Assembly (NCBI GenBank): GCA_038828875.1
Contig: JAWBMQ010000005.1
Span: 39,003 to 103,002, forward strand
From: JAWBMQ01 sp038828875
Lineage (GTDB): Archaea; Nanobdellota; Nanobdellia; Woesearchaeales; JAWBMQ01
Direction of reading: 5' to 3'
Length of the DNA stretch: 64,000 nt
Below are positions 1-9,489 of the stretch, in pieces. The notes under the pieces were generated by a model, which saw only the letters and a program-made list of their open reading frames with translations, searched no databases and was not told the DNA's origin. A program made the translations under genes and the position numbers. Numbering within the stretch: the stretch's first letter is position 1; every line of letters starts with the position of its first letter.

Positions 1-828
1 TATCTTTTTAGACAATCCTGCATACATAATATCGTAATATATCAAAAAGAAAATTGCATTAATAACAAACAATTTTTCTAAAGAAGGATTTAAACCATAA
101 ACAAAAAGCAAAGCAGGGAATAAGAAACATAGTGTAATTGAAATTGCAATGAAATATTTTTTCTTTAAATAGGTATCAAGCAAAGGAAATAAAATGATTG
201 GCATAAAAGCAATAGCAGGCACAGCAATTGCAATTTTAATAGTTATTGAAAAAAATATACTGAGTAAGATCCAAATAATTAGATTGAAGAAAAATATTGC
301 TTTTTGTTCAGCTAACCATTTATCAAAGAAAATTTCTTCGCTGATGAATGGTTCGTCTTCTTTTGTTTTTTCTTCAACCTTTCTTTCGCTGATGTTTTCT
401 TCTTTTTTTTCTTTTCTTTCAGTTTCTTTCTTTGGTTCTTCATAAGTTGATATTATTGCGTTTATTTTTTCTTCATCTTCCCCTAATTCAATTAAAACTT
501 TTTTGATTTCTTCTAATTTAAAACCTCTTTTTATATGCGTATCTATGAATTTTCTTATTTTTTCAGAATCTTCATTTATTTCTTTTGTTTTATCATTTTG
601 CTTTTTTTCTTCATCATTTTCTTTATCAAAGTTCCAAAGATCTATTTTTCCTTCAACAACATCAAAACACAAATCTACTATTTCCTTGCTATGCCCATTT
701 TCAATTAAAATAGAATAAATTTCATCTTTTTTGAAACCTGATTTCAATGCATCTTTGATGTATGTAACAATAACTTCTTCAAGAAACTTTTTTTCTTCTG
801 CACTTAATTTGAAATTGTATTTAGTCAT
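1..828 (-). CDS. Membrane protein with UBA-like helical modules, cut by window edge
   Basis: The frame is open from ATG at 828 to base 1 with no stop, so the C-terminus lies outside the window; 276 codons are visible. The N-terminal half is charged and helical and holds two similar modules of about 38 residues (about 22-60 and 92-128) of the form 'I...GFKKDEI..iLiE.G...E'. A lysine/glutamate-rich linker follows (about 130-165), then at least three hydrophobic segments from about residue 185. The same kind of module closes the membrane lipoprotein at 24079-24894. I recognise no enzyme motif. The soluble part probably faces the cytoplasm as a binding module. Reality of the gene is well supported by the long open frame and protein-like composition; function is unknown. 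Confidence 0.75.
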   Translation of the reverse strand, partial: MTKYNFKLSAEEKKFLEEVIVTYIKDALKSGFKKDEIYSILIENGHSKEIVDLCFDVVEGKIDLWNFDKENDEEKKQNDKTKEINEDSEKIRKFIDTHIKRGFKLEEIKKVLIELGEDEEKINAIISTYEEPKKETERKEKKEENISERKVEEKTKEDEPFISEEIFFDKWLAEQKAIFFFNLIIWILLSIFFSITIKIAIAVPAIAFMPIILFPLLDTYLKKKYFIAISITLCFLFPALLFVYGLNPSLEKLFVINAIFFLIYYDIMYAGLSKKI

Positions 829-921
829 TAAGAAAAATAAAATCTAATAATATAAAAAATTTTCTTTAATATTTCACTTCATTTTTACTTCATTCTTAGG
901 TTTCTTTTTATTTTCTTTGTT

Positions 922-1560
922 TTATTTATTCAAAGCTTTTTTAATTTCTTCTATTGCAGCTTGCGGAGGATATGCACCAACGTATTCGCCTTTTCCTTGA
1001 TTTATTACAGTATGAGGTACTCCTGAAACATGGAATTTATTACTTAGTTGCTCAAATTCCATCGCTTCAATCATGTCTGATGTTATTTTTTCATTGAACA
1101 TTGCTAAAGAGTGTGCAAAAAATACTGCAGATGGACAATATGGACAAGTAGGGGTTACAAAAACCATCAAATGTAAATCTTCTTTAAGATTTTTTGCATA
1201 ATCTATAACTTCTTTAGGTAATTCAACTTCTCCACTAGATAGCATTTTTAAATCTTCTAACAATGTTGAAAATTCATAGCCACTAGGAATACCAAAGAAT
1301 CTTATGGTTCCTTTATTTTTTCCTTTTAAAACTATTGCAGGAAATTTGTCTATTTTGTGTTCTTGCACTTCTTTAGAGCTTTCATTGTATATTTTCAAAA
1401 CAATGTTACTGTTCAATTCTGCTAATTCATTTAATAATTCCTTTATTTCTTTACCATAATATGTTTTTCCATTATCAAAAAACAAAATTTCAACAGGACT
1501 GTTCATCGAAGATAATATTTTTTTAACTTCCAATTTAGTTTCATTATCAAGTATTGCCAT
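922..1560 (-). CDS. Protein disulfide oxidoreductase (glutaredoxin/thioredoxin-like PDO)
   Basis: Two consecutive thioredoxin folds, as in archaeal PDO proteins, which make, break and isomerise disulfides in the cytoplasm. The C-terminal fold has the active site C-P-Y-C (C139-C142) and a cis-proline segment G-V-P-H-T. The N-terminal fold has no CxxC; the equivalent place reads FFDNGKTYYG, so only one redox site remains. The start at 1560 is chosen because a GTGAG SD lies 4-5 nt upstream; an ATG six codons earlier is less likely. The length of 212 residues is usual for the family. The likely reductant is the thioredoxin reductase at 22826-23821. It is transcribed divergently from the MFS gene. 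Confident for family, moderate for precise role. Confidence 0.88.
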   Translation of the reverse strand: MAILDNETKLEVKKILSSMNSPVEILFFDNGKTYYGKEIKELLNELAELNSNIVLKIYNESSKEVQEHKIDKFPAIVLKGKNKGTIRFFGIPSGYEFSTLLEDLKMLSSGEVELPKEVIDYAKNLKEDLHLMVFVTPTCPYCPSAVFFAHSLAMFNEKITSDMIEAMEFEQLSNKFHVSGVPHTVINQGKGEYVGAYPPQAAIEEIKKALNK

Positions 1561-1655
1561 GTTCTCACAAACATTCAAAAGAATAACACATTATAAATAT
1601 TTTGAATGATTACTTTTTAGATTCAGTATACAAAAAAGTATATTAATTTATTTAT

Positions 1656-1732
1656 AAGTATTTTAGAATACTTTTTATCTATCTTTTAGTGAAAATTCGA
1701 ATGTATTCTTTATTTAAAGAATGTTTATAAAT
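1656..1732. promoter_or_regulatory. Divergent promoter region with two palindromes and a TATA box
   Basis: The spacer between the PDO gene and the MFS gene holds a palindrome with 7-bp arms and a 4-nt loop (AAGTATT at 1656-1662, AATACTT at 1667-1673). A second has 8-bp arms and a 2-nt loop (ATTCTTTA at 1705-1712, TAAAGAAT at 1715-1722) and abuts a TATA-like GTTTATAAAT at 1723-1732. The TATA box sits about 25 bp before the MFS start, as for a leaderless archaeal message. The palindromes could bind a repressor, but short palindromes also arise by chance in AT-rich DNA. Confidence 0.35.
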
Positions 1733-1748
1733 AAAGTAAACTTAACAT

Positions 1749-3398
1749 ATGGTCATGTCAAAAGATCTGAAGAAAATACAAATTGAAGCAGTTCCTGGCA
1801 TGCTGGCAGGAATAATTGAGAATTATTTTAATCCTTTAGCTATCTTTTTAGGTGTTTCAGGTCATCAATTAAGTTACATTACTTCTTATCCTAGATTGCT
1901 TTATTCATTCTTTCAACTTTTTGTTCACAAAGTAGTTAAGTTTTTTGGTTCTAGAAAAAAAGCATTGATTTTTTTAACCTATTTTCAAGCATTTATAATA
2001 TTTTTCTTGTTTTTGGGAACATATGCTTTGAAGTTGCTGTTTCCAAACATAAGTCCTTTAGTTTTTCTAATAATTACTTATTCAGTATTCTATATTGTTG
2101 CCTCTTTTAGAGGAATCATTTGGAGCGTATGGGTACATAACTATATTCCTGAAAATGAGAGAGGAAAGTTTTTTGGTTTCAGAACTAAATTAGTTAATAC
2201 TATCTTCCTCTTTGTATCTTTAGGAATTGGTATTATTTTTACTTACGTTAAGGATATGACTATTTTTGGTTTTGATGGAGAATTAATTTGTTTCACTGGA
2301 TTGTTTTTGTTATCAATCATTTCTTTGATTATTTCAGCAATTCTATTTTCTCAAGTTTCAGATTTAGAATATATTGATGAAAAAGTTGAAGAAAGCATAA
2401 GTTGGAAAACTATTACTAATCCTGCTGCAACTTTTAGTAAAGAATTCATAACTTTAGTTTTATATGCAACATTACTTCATGTAGCAGTTTTTATTATTGC
2501 ACCTTATACAGCAGAATACATTTTAAAAATTCAAGGATATACTTATTTTCAATTGATTTTTATTTCAGTTTTAGCTGCTACAGTTAAAATTTTATTTTCT
2601 CCAGTTGTTGGAAAATTTGTAGATGAGTTTGGTCCTGCTAAAATTTTCAAAATAGGTATGTTTTTTCTCGGTACAGGAATTATTGGTTGGACATTCTTTA
2701 GAGATTATAAAATGATTTTGTTTTTCGAAATTTTTGGAAATATTGGTTGGGCAATTTGGGATTCTACTTTTAGCATTTTAGTTTATGAATATACTACATC
2801 AAAAAACAGAACAATTGCTTTTACTTGGCTAAATATTTCAATTGGTTTAGGTTGCTTTTTTGGAAGTTTAATCAGTGGTTGGTTGTATTTGTTGTACAGT
2901 TCCTTTGGTGATAAAGTTTTAACTTATAATTTGATATTTGGAACAAGTGTATTAATGAGATTTATTTTATTTTTTGTATTTTCAAGAAAAATTAAAGATA
3001 TAAAAGCTTATAAGCAAGGAAAATATACTGAAATTTTGATGAATATGTTTAGATCTGTTCCTGAAAATAATTTTGTTATACAACAATTAGCAATTCCTTT
3101 TAAAAGAATAAGACCTAAAAATATAATCCCAGCAATAAGTATTAATAAATATCTATTTAATCCTTTTTTGACTTTATTTTCTCTTTTCGGTAAAAAAGAA
3201 AAATCTTCTCAAGAGTTAGTTAAAGATGTGAGAGAATTAATAAATGAAGTTGAGGCAGAGATGAAAATAAAGGAGGCATTAAACGATATTGATATTATTT
3301 CAACTGAAAAGGAGAACAAAGTTAAAATAGATTTAGAATTACCTCAAATTGATTTAGATAACCAAAATAATGAAGAAATAGATAATAAGAAAAAGTAG
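1749..3398 (+). CDS. Major facilitator superfamily transporter with cytoplasmic tail
   Basis: A polytopic membrane protein of 549 residues with about 12 hydrophobic segments over roughly residues 15-420 and the MFS layout of two six-helix halves. The first cytoplasmic loop carries basic residues (FFGSRKK), and the segment 'NERGKFFGFRTK' resembles the conserved loop after TM4 in MFS proteins. The last 130 residues are hydrophilic, rich in lysine and glutamate, and probably cytoplasmic; this makes the protein longer than the usual 400-450. The substrate cannot be told from the sequence. Start 1749 fits the TATA box at 1723-1732; ATG at 1755 is an alternative two codons in. It stands alone with its own promoter. 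Confidence 0.8.
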   Translation: MVMSKDLKKIQIEAVPGMLAGIIENYFNPLAIFLGVSGHQLSYITSYPRLLYSFFQLFVHKVVKFFGSRKKALIFLTYFQAFIIFFLFLGTYALKLLFPNISPLVFLIITYSVFYIVASFRGIIWSVWVHNYIPENERGKFFGFRTKLVNTIFLFVSLGIGIIFTYVKDMTIFGFDGELICFTGLFLLSIISLIISAILFSQVSDLEYIDEKVEESISWKTITNPAATFSKEFITLVLYATLLHVAVFIIAPYTAEYILKIQGYTYFQLIFISVLAATVKILFSPVVGKFVDEFGPAKIFKIGMFFLGTGIIGWTFFRDYKMILFFEIFGNIGWAIWDSTFSILVYEYTTSKNRTIAFTWLNISIGLGCFFGSLISGWLYLLYSSFGDKVLTYNLIFGTSVLMRFILFFVFSRKIKDIKAYKQGKYTEILMNMFRSVPENNFVIQQLAIPFKRIRPKNIIPAISINKYLFNPFLTLFSLFGKKEKSSQELVKDVRELINEVEAEMKIKEALNDIDIISTEKENKVKIDLELPQIDLDNQNNEEIDNKKK

Positions 3399-3475
3399 AA
3401 AAATTAAAGTAGATATGATTTACAACGATAATATAAACAAAACTTTTTAAAAGCAGAAATTTTTTCTAATTGAGT

Positions 3476-5251
3476 ATGGAACCTAAATTAAGATCACCTA
3501 TTTGTACAGTTATGGGACATGTTGATCACGGAAAATCAACTCTTCTGGATTACATTCGAGGCACAACTATTGTAAATTCAGAACCAGGAGCAATTACTCA
3601 AGCGATAGGAGCATCAATTGTTCCATTGGAAACAATTATGAAGATTTGTGGAAATTTGTTAAATACGAAATATCCTTTAAAATTAAAAATACCTGGTCTT
3701 TTGTTTATAGATACTCCAGGACATGAAGCATTTACAAATCTAAGAAAACGAGGCGGAAGTTTATCAGATTTATCCATTTTAGTTATTGATGTTTTGGAAG
3801 GACCAAAGCAACAAACATTAGAAGCATTAAATATTTTGAAGAAAGATAAAACGCCTTTTGTAGTAGCTGCAAACAAGATTGATCGGATTGAAGGTTTTAA
3901 GGAATTTAGTGATGATTTAATAGATAACATAAATCGTCAAAGTTATGCTACTCAAGAACTCATCGAGAAAAAAATTTATGAAATCGTTGGATGGTTAAAT
4001 GAAAATAATTTAAATGCTGAAAGATTTGATAGAGTTACAGATTTTACAAAAGAAATTGCCGTAGTACCTATAAGTTCAAAAACAGGCCATGGGGTTCCAG
4101 AATTATTAATAATTTTAATGGCTTTAGCTCAAAAGTATTTAACTAATAATTTATTACTTAATGAAACTCAAGCAAGAGGAACGATTTTAGAGGTTAAAAG
4201 AGTTAAAGGAGATTTAATTGCTGCGGATGTTATTCTCTACGATGGAAGTTTGAAAGTTGGAGATGAAATTGTTTTTGGTGCATTGGAAGGACCAAAAACT
4301 ACAACAGTTAGAGGATTATTTATGCCAGCACCTCTAAATGAGATGAGAGATGAAAAAGCAGAATTTATCCCAGTTAAAGAAGTAAGTGCAGCAATAGGTG
4401 TTAGAGTTATTGCAAAAGATTTAGAATTTGCAGTTGCAGGAATGCCTATAGCAACGTTCCAAAATGATGAACAAAAATCAATAGTTGAAAAAGAAATCAA
4501 TCAAATACTTAGCGATTTCTTTGTAGATAGTTCTAATGAAGGAGTTGTAGTTAAAGTTGATTCTTTAGGAAGTTTGGATGCTTTGCTTTATATATTGAAA
4601 AAGGAAAATATTCCAATAAAAAAAGCTTCGGTAGGGATGATAAGCAAGAGAGATATAATTGATGCTTCATCAAATGATAAGCCAGAAAATAAAATTATAA
4701 TAGCTTTTAACGTTTCAATGCCTAAGGAATTAGAGAAAGATGTAAAGGATGCAAACATTACTGTAATCGAAGATCGAATAATTTATCATCTCATAGATCG
4801 GTTATTGGAATTGCAAAAGGAAATTAAAGAAAGAGAAGAGATGAGAATACTTCAAGAGTTGTCAAGTCCTTTTAAAATAAAGGTTCTCAAAGGTTACATT
4901 TTTAGGCAATCTAATCCTGCAATATTTGGAGTTCAAGTTTTAGGTGGAAAGGTTAAGCCAGGTAGAGTTGTTATGAGAGATGATGGAAAAGTTATTGGAG
5001 TAATCAAAGGAATACAAAAAGAAAAACAAAGCGTTGCTGAAGCATTAAGAAATGAAAGTGTAGCAATTTCTTTAACTAATGCGATTGCAGGTAGGCATTT
5101 TTTCGAAGAAGACATTTTGTATTCAGACATTAGTGAAAACAACTTTAAGAAACTTAAAGATTTCAAAAAATATCTTACTGAAGATGAAATTGAAATTTTA
5201 AGAGAAATTGCAGAGATAAAGAGAAAAGAGAATCCTATGTGGGGAATTTAA
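3476..5251 (+). CDS. infB: Translation initiation factor aIF5B (IF-2 homologue)
   Basis: GTPase that promotes ribosomal subunit joining and initiator tRNA placement. Visible in order: G1 GHVDHGKST near residue 15, the switch region, G3 DTPGHEAF, G4 NKID, then the beta-barrel domain II, the alpha/beta domain III and the C-terminal tRNA-binding barrel. The length of 591 residues is typical of archaeal aIF5B, which lacks the bacterial N-terminal extension. The start is ATG 3476; a TTG two codons upstream is possible but a leaderless ATG fits better. The gene ends convergent with the small gene at 5271-5534, with 19 bp between stops. Confidence 0.97.
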   Translation: MEPKLRSPICTVMGHVDHGKSTLLDYIRGTTIVNSEPGAITQAIGASIVPLETIMKICGNLLNTKYPLKLKIPGLLFIDTPGHEAFTNLRKRGGSLSDLSILVIDVLEGPKQQTLEALNILKKDKTPFVVAANKIDRIEGFKEFSDDLIDNINRQSYATQELIEKKIYEIVGWLNENNLNAERFDRVTDFTKEIAVVPISSKTGHGVPELLIILMALAQKYLTNNLLLNETQARGTILEVKRVKGDLIAADVILYDGSLKVGDEIVFGALEGPKTTTVRGLFMPAPLNEMRDEKAEFIPVKEVSAAIGVRVIAKDLEFAVAGMPIATFQNDEQKSIVEKEINQILSDFFVDSSNEGVVVKVDSLGSLDALLYILKKENIPIKKASVGMISKRDIIDASSNDKPENKIIIAFNVSMPKELEKDVKDANITVIEDRIIYHLIDRLLELQKEIKEREEMRILQELSSPFKIKVLKGYIFRQSNPAIFGVQVLGGKVKPGRVVMRDDGKVIGVIKGIQKEKQSVAEALRNESVAISLTNAIAGRHFFEEDILYSDISENNFKKLKDFKKYLTEDEIEILREIAEIKRKENPMWGI

Positions 5252-5270
5252 GCTTTTATTTTTTATTTAT
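5252..5270. terminator. T-rich bidirectional terminator candidate
   Basis: The 19 bp between the convergent stops of infB and the TM1266-like gene are T-rich on the plus strand (GCTTTTATTTTTTATTTAT). Archaeal RNA polymerase commonly stops at such U-tracts without a hairpin. This call rests on composition and position only. Confidence 0.35.
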
Positions 5271-5534
5271 TCAATCAATTTCAAGAGTTAATAACTTTGC
5301 GTTGATTTCTTTTAAAGAATTTAATTCTTCGATTAATTTTTTAATTTCTTTTTCTTTTCCTTCTATGTGAAGAATTATTAAGCCATGATCTTTTTCTTCT
5401 TTTGTTTCGTGAATCCCTAATCTAGTTTTTATAATTTCTCCATATTTGCTTAAAATTTCCTGTAGTTTTATTGCATTTTCTTTTCTATTTTTCAAAACCA
5501 ATCCTATTATGTGATAAAATTTTTTCTTCACCAT
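5271..5534 (-). CDS. Small ACT-like protein of the TM1266 family
   Basis: An 87-residue protein with the pattern of the TM1266-like family: 'hIIGLVLKNR' opening strand, a helix, then 'I..RLGIHE', 'DHGLIILHIEG' and a final 'AKLLTLEID' strand. The fold is a small ferredoxin-like/ACT-type regulator. Family members are often labelled putative iron-only hydrogenase regulators, but no hydrogenase gene is in this window, so that label should not be taken as function here. The start is set at ATG 5534, where similarity to the family begins. The frame stays open 51 codons further upstream, but that part is hydrophobic low-complexity and overlaps the promoter of the divergent MFS gene. Confidence 0.75.
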   Translation of the reverse strand: MVKKKFYHIIGLVLKNRKENAIKLQEILSKYGEIIKTRLGIHETKEEKDHGLIILHIEGKEKEIKKLIEELNSLKEINAKLLTLEID

Positions 5535-5637
5535 TATTATTGATTTATTAAAATTATATATCTTAAAAATTTTTTGTAATAAGGGGTTTAAAAACTTAAA
5601 AAAATTTATAAAACAAATGATGTTTTTTAAAATCAAA

Positions 5638-6861
5638 ATGGAATTAACGAAAGAAGAAGCAATAAAAATCATTATCTTCTTGGGCATAATTTCTTTGCTA
5701 GGAGATTTAATTTATGAATCCTCTGTTAGTATTAATGGTCAATATTTTAAACTTTTAAATGCTAATGCAATAATTCTTGGAATTGTTTTTGGAGTAGCTT
5801 CATTTTTAGGATATATTTTAAGATTATTGAGTGGATTTTTATCAGATAAAACTAAAGCGTATTTTTTGTTTGCAATGTTTGGTTATGGGTCTATGATTTT
5901 TATTCCGCTGTTGTGCTTGGTTATAGATTGGCGCCTTGCTGCATTTTTTATTGTTTTTGAAAGAATAGGAAAAGCTTTTAGAGCACCAGCAAAAGATACT
6001 TTACTTTCATTCGCATCCAAAAAAATAGGTACTGGTTTAGGTTTTGGAATTTCTGAAGTTTTAGATCAAATAGGAGCCTTAATTGGTCCATTATTGATGA
6101 GTGTGTTTTTTACATTTTTTGTAACTGATTTTTCTATAAAAAGTTATCAAAAAGCGTATTCTTTGTTGTTTATTCCTTACGTTTTTTTAATGATTGTTCT
6201 TCTTTTAGTTTATTTTTCTTTAAACCTTAAAGTAGAAAAAAAGACAATAGAAAAAACAAAAATCGAAGATCATTCCTCAAAGAAACTATTCTTATTATAT
6301 TCTTTTTTTATGTTTTTTACGACTTTCGGTTTGATAAGTTTTTCTCTTGTAGGATATCATTTAAAGAAAAATGCTATCTTCCCAGATAATACAATTCCGC
6401 TATTATATGCTGTAGCAATGATTATAGATGCAGTTTTTGCAATAATTTTAGGAAAATTATATGATAAAGCTATGGAAAAGTCAAAAAATAGAGCATTTTT
6501 TTCACTTTTTACACTTCCTTTTTTAACAATTCTTTTGTTCTTGCTTTTGTTTTCAAACAATATTCTTTTCATTTGGATGGGAATATTTATTTTAGGTTTA
6601 ATACTATCATATCATGAAACGATTTCAAAAGCTATAATATCAGATATAACTTTAGAAAGCAAAAGAGGTTTTGCATTTGGATTCTATAATTTCTTGTATG
6701 GTTTTGCTTTATTGTTAGGTAGTTTGTTAATTGGTTACATATATGAATCCTTTTATGGTTTTTTAATACTTTTTGTTCTAATAACTCAAATAGCTTCTCT
6801 AATTATTTTAATTTTCTTCTTTAAGGAATTGAATTTAAAATATAACAAAATTAAAAATTAG
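5638..6861 (+). CDS. Major facilitator superfamily transporter
   Basis: A 407-residue membrane protein with about 12 transmembrane segments, unrelated in detail to the MFS at 1749. It shows the classical loop 'GFLSDKTKAY' after TM2 and 'GKLYDKAMEKSK' after TM8, the two half-repeats of MFS signature A, and 'ERIGKAFRAPAKDTLL' in the first half, which resembles prokaryotic drug-efflux-like MFS proteins. The substrate is unknown. The start at 5638 is preferred over in-frame ATGs at 5617/5620 because a TATA box (about 5604-5613) lies about 27 bp upstream, which would place the first transcribed base near 5635. It is divergent from the TM1266-like gene. Confidence 0.82.
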   Translation: MELTKEEAIKIIIFLGIISLLGDLIYESSVSINGQYFKLLNANAIILGIVFGVASFLGYILRLLSGFLSDKTKAYFLFAMFGYGSMIFIPLLCLVIDWRLAAFFIVFERIGKAFRAPAKDTLLSFASKKIGTGLGFGISEVLDQIGALIGPLLMSVFFTFFVTDFSIKSYQKAYSLLFIPYVFLMIVLLLVYFSLNLKVEKKTIEKTKIEDHSSKKLFLLYSFFMFFTTFGLISFSLVGYHLKKNAIFPDNTIPLLYAVAMIIDAVFAIILGKLYDKAMEKSKNRAFFSLFTLPFLTILLFLLLFSNNILFIWMGIFILGLILSYHETISKAIISDITLESKRGFAFGFYNFLYGFALLLGSLLIGYIYESFYGFLILFVLITQIASLIILIFFFKELNLKYNKIKN

Positions 6862-6920
6862 ATGAGAAAATAAAAAACTCAAATAAAAATTTTTTAAATG
6901 TTTGAATATTTCAAGAGAAA

Positions 6921-8891
6921 ATGATTGTTGGAAAGATTGTTGGTAAAACTACTACTGTAAAATTTGAATTTGAAATAAGCAAAGAAGTTTTTAAATATGA
7001 ATACGTTCAAGTTTATCATGAAAAATACGGTTATGTTCTAGCGCAAATTTATGAGATTGAAGTTTATGATAAAAGATCAATTGCAAAATGCATAGTTCTT
7101 GGATATCTAGATAATGGAATTTTAAAATCTATAAAAAGTCCATTGATGCCTAATTCAGAAGTTCTTAAAGCAAGTGAAAAAGAAGTTAGCAATTTTTTAA
7201 AGTTGAATGAGAATGGGCTTTACGTAGGTTTGTTGAGAGATTCAAGTATTCCTATATATTTGGATTTAGAAAAAGTGATAAGTAAGCATTTAGCAATCAT
7301 TGCAAAAACAGGAGCTGGAAAAAGCTATACAGTGGGAGTTATTTTAGAAGAATTGATTGAAAAAGGGATTCCTGTTTTGATAATAGATGTTCATGGGGAA
7401 TACGAAACTTTAGCTTTTGAAAACGATGAAGAAAACGATTTAAAGAACATGTCTAAATTTAACATAAAACCCCAATCTTATGCAGGAAAGATAGTTCAAT
7501 ATGGTAATATTAATTTTACTTCGTCAATTCCATTAGTGCTTAAAGATAATTTCAACGTTCAGCAATTATTAAGAATTTTCAGCGATTTAAATTCTACTCA
7601 GCAAGGAATTCTTTTTGAAGCAATTTCAAATGCAGAGGAAATTTCTTTGCAAGAATTGTACTTTTCATTGAATCAATTAGAGAGTAATAAAAAGTGGTCT
7701 TTAATTGCAATGATTGATGAAATCAAAAAGTTAGGAATTTTTTCTAAAAATAATGTTCCATATAATGAATTAATACAATTGAACCGAGCATCAATAATAA
7801 ATTTGAAAGGTTTTGATCCAAGAATTCAAGAGATTATAGTTTATAAGCTTCTTTATGATTTGTTTGAGTTAAGAAAGATAAATGCAATTCCTCCTTTCTT
7901 TTTAGTCCTTGAAGAAGCACATAATTTTTGTCCTGAACGAAATTTTGGAGAGAAAATTTCTTCAGAAATAATAAGAACAATAGCTTCAGAAGGAAGAAAA
8001 TTTGGTACTGGAATTTGTGTAGTTTCACAAAGACCTAGTAGGATCGATAAAAATGTTTTAAGTCAATGCAATACTCAAATAATAATGAAAGTTACAAATC
8101 CTAATGATTTAAAATCGATTGTTCAATCAGTAGAAGGAATTTATGAAAATGTTGAAGATGAATTGAAAAATTTGCAAATAGGACAAGCGTTGATTACTGG
8201 AATTTTAGATGTTCCTTTAATTGTAGAAATTCGTCCTAGAAAGTCTAAACATGGAGGTAAAGCTAAACTCTTGGTAAATGAAGAAGCACAAATAACCAAT
8301 AAGATTGAAGAGTTCAAGAAGAAGGAGATAATACCAATAATTTTACCTAAAATTTCAGAAAATGATGTTCTTCTGATGAATAAAGATGCAAAAAAAGTTA
8401 TAAAAAATTTAATTCCTATTGTTCTTTTTGACTGTTCTGAAGGAAATAAAAAATACAGATTGATGTTTGAACTGTTAGATGGGAAATTAGTTTATGATTA
8501 TAACTTTTTCAAAACTAAAAGGTTGCCAGATTTAAGTGATTTAAGTATGAAAGAAATTAAAGTGTTAGAAGCTGCTTTTTTGTTAAACGAATTTACTTTA
8601 GATGAATTATCTAAAAAGGTTAAAATTTTAGATCTAACTTTAGTAATAAAATCTTTGATTAAGAAAAATTTTATTTTGGAAAAGAATTCTAAGTATGTTT
8701 TAAATGATGAATTTGTATTTTCTGAATTGAGTAATTTCGATATCTTAGAGAATTTTGAATATTTAGAAATTAGCTATGATAAAAAATTTGATAAAAAAAT
8801 AAATTTAGATAAGCTAAAATCAGAATTGTCAAAATACACAACAATAATAGCCCAGCAAGAAGGATATTTGTTAAATTATTCTATAGAATAA
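6921..8891 (+). CDS. herA: HerA-family bipolar DNA helicase/translocase ATPase
   Basis: Hexameric FtsK/HerA-class ATPase with an N-terminal HAS barrel (about 1-100). Walker A is AKTGAGKS near residues 128-135, followed by VLIIDVHGEYETL. Walker B is FLVLEEAHNF with the catalytic glutamates, and there is an arginine-finger region near 'RKFGTGICVVSQRPSRID'. HerA works with nuclease NurA in double-strand-break end resection, but no nurA is seen next to it or elsewhere in this window. Length 656 is somewhat above the usual 500-600 because of an extended C-terminal region that looks winged-helix-like (about 545-600). A TATA-like sequence lies about 27 bp upstream, so the message is probably leaderless. 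It could be another DUF87 ATPase rather than true HerA. Confidence 0.82.
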   Translation: MIVGKIVGKTTTVKFEFEISKEVFKYEYVQVYHEKYGYVLAQIYEIEVYDKRSIAKCIVLGYLDNGILKSIKSPLMPNSEVLKASEKEVSNFLKLNENGLYVGLLRDSSIPIYLDLEKVISKHLAIIAKTGAGKSYTVGVILEELIEKGIPVLIIDVHGEYETLAFENDEENDLKNMSKFNIKPQSYAGKIVQYGNINFTSSIPLVLKDNFNVQQLLRIFSDLNSTQQGILFEAISNAEEISLQELYFSLNQLESNKKWSLIAMIDEIKKLGIFSKNNVPYNELIQLNRASIINLKGFDPRIQEIIVYKLLYDLFELRKINAIPPFFLVLEEAHNFCPERNFGEKISSEIIRTIASEGRKFGTGICVVSQRPSRIDKNVLSQCNTQIIMKVTNPNDLKSIVQSVEGIYENVEDELKNLQIGQALITGILDVPLIVEIRPRKSKHGGKAKLLVNEEAQITNKIEEFKKKEIIPIILPKISENDVLLMNKDAKKVIKNLIPIVLFDCSEGNKKYRLMFELLDGKLVYDYNFFKTKRLPDLSDLSMKEIKVLEAAFLLNEFTLDELSKKVKILDLTLVIKSLIKKNFILEKNSKYVLNDEFVFSELSNFDILENFEYLEISYDKKFDKKINLDKLKSELSKYTTIIAQQEGYLLNYSIE

Positions 8892-8892
8892 A

Positions 8893-9417
8893 TTAAAAAA
8901 AATTCAATTTCTTAAATCTGAAAATTTTGTTCATAATTTTCATTGGAAATTTTGATAACCAAACATTGTAGATTGAAATTAAATCGTTGTACCTTTGTCT
9001 CTTTTCTTCAATGCTAGTTTCTAAAGATTGAATATTTTTTTGTAGCTTTAAAAATTCAGGTAGTTTTGAAAAGTTAGGATGACTTTCTGCTCTTTTAAGA
9101 AATTTTTTTAACAATTGATTTGTTTTTTTATAATATTCTGATTTTTGTGTTATGGTTTCTAATTTTTCAAATAATATTTGCATTTTTTCATATTCACTTA
9201 TTAAATCTTTAAAATAATCTTCATATCCTTTTTTTGCAACATTTATTAAGCTTACAAGTTCTATGTTTCTTTCTTTAAGAATATGATTTATCTTACTTTC
9301 AAAATTTTTAATTCTTCTTAAAAGGTTGATTGTTATGAAATAATAAATCAAGAAAAACATCACAATTCCAGCAGCCAAAAAGATTAACAAAGTAGGTCCT
9401 AATAATAGTTTAGACAT
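8893..9417 (-). CDS. LemA-like membrane-anchored coiled-coil protein
   Basis: 174 residues. One N-terminal membrane span (about 8-30) is followed by a long helical region. The C-terminal part matches the LemA pattern: 'NFSKLPEFLKLQ', a glutamate-rich helix with 'RQRYNDLISIYN', then 'LSKFPMKIM...FRF'. LemA proteins adopt a helical bundle and are membrane-anchored; their molecular role is unsettled. The start at 9417 is set by a TATA box (TTTATAAATA, minus strand, 9441-9450) about 28 bp upstream, giving a leaderless message. The stop lies 2 bp from the convergent HerA stop. Confidence 0.78.
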   Translation of the reverse strand: MSKLLLGPTLLIFLAAGIVMFFLIYYFITINLLRRIKNFESKINHILKERNIELVSLINVAKKGYEDYFKDLISEYEKMQILFEKLETITQKSEYYKKTNQLLKKFLKRAESHPNFSKLPEFLKLQKNIQSLETSIEEKRQRYNDLISIYNVWLSKFPMKIMNKIFRFKKLNFF

Positions 9418-9440
9418 CTTAAAAAAAATAATCAATCCTT

Positions 9441-9450
9441 ATTTATAAAT
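9441..9450 (-). promoter_or_regulatory. TATA box of the LemA-like gene
   Basis: ATTTATAAAT (same on both strands) centred about 29 bp before ATG 9417, the spacing expected for a leaderless archaeal transcript. No SD is present between it and the start. Confidence 0.45.
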
Positions 9451-9489
9451 TTTTACTTACCTTTAAATATATTTTTTATTTTTTATTTT

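Noticed and set aside
5535..5687. 51-residue upstream extension of the TM1266-like protein
   Set aside because: It is hydrophobic low-complexity, overlaps the promoter of the divergent MFS gene and adds no family sequence.
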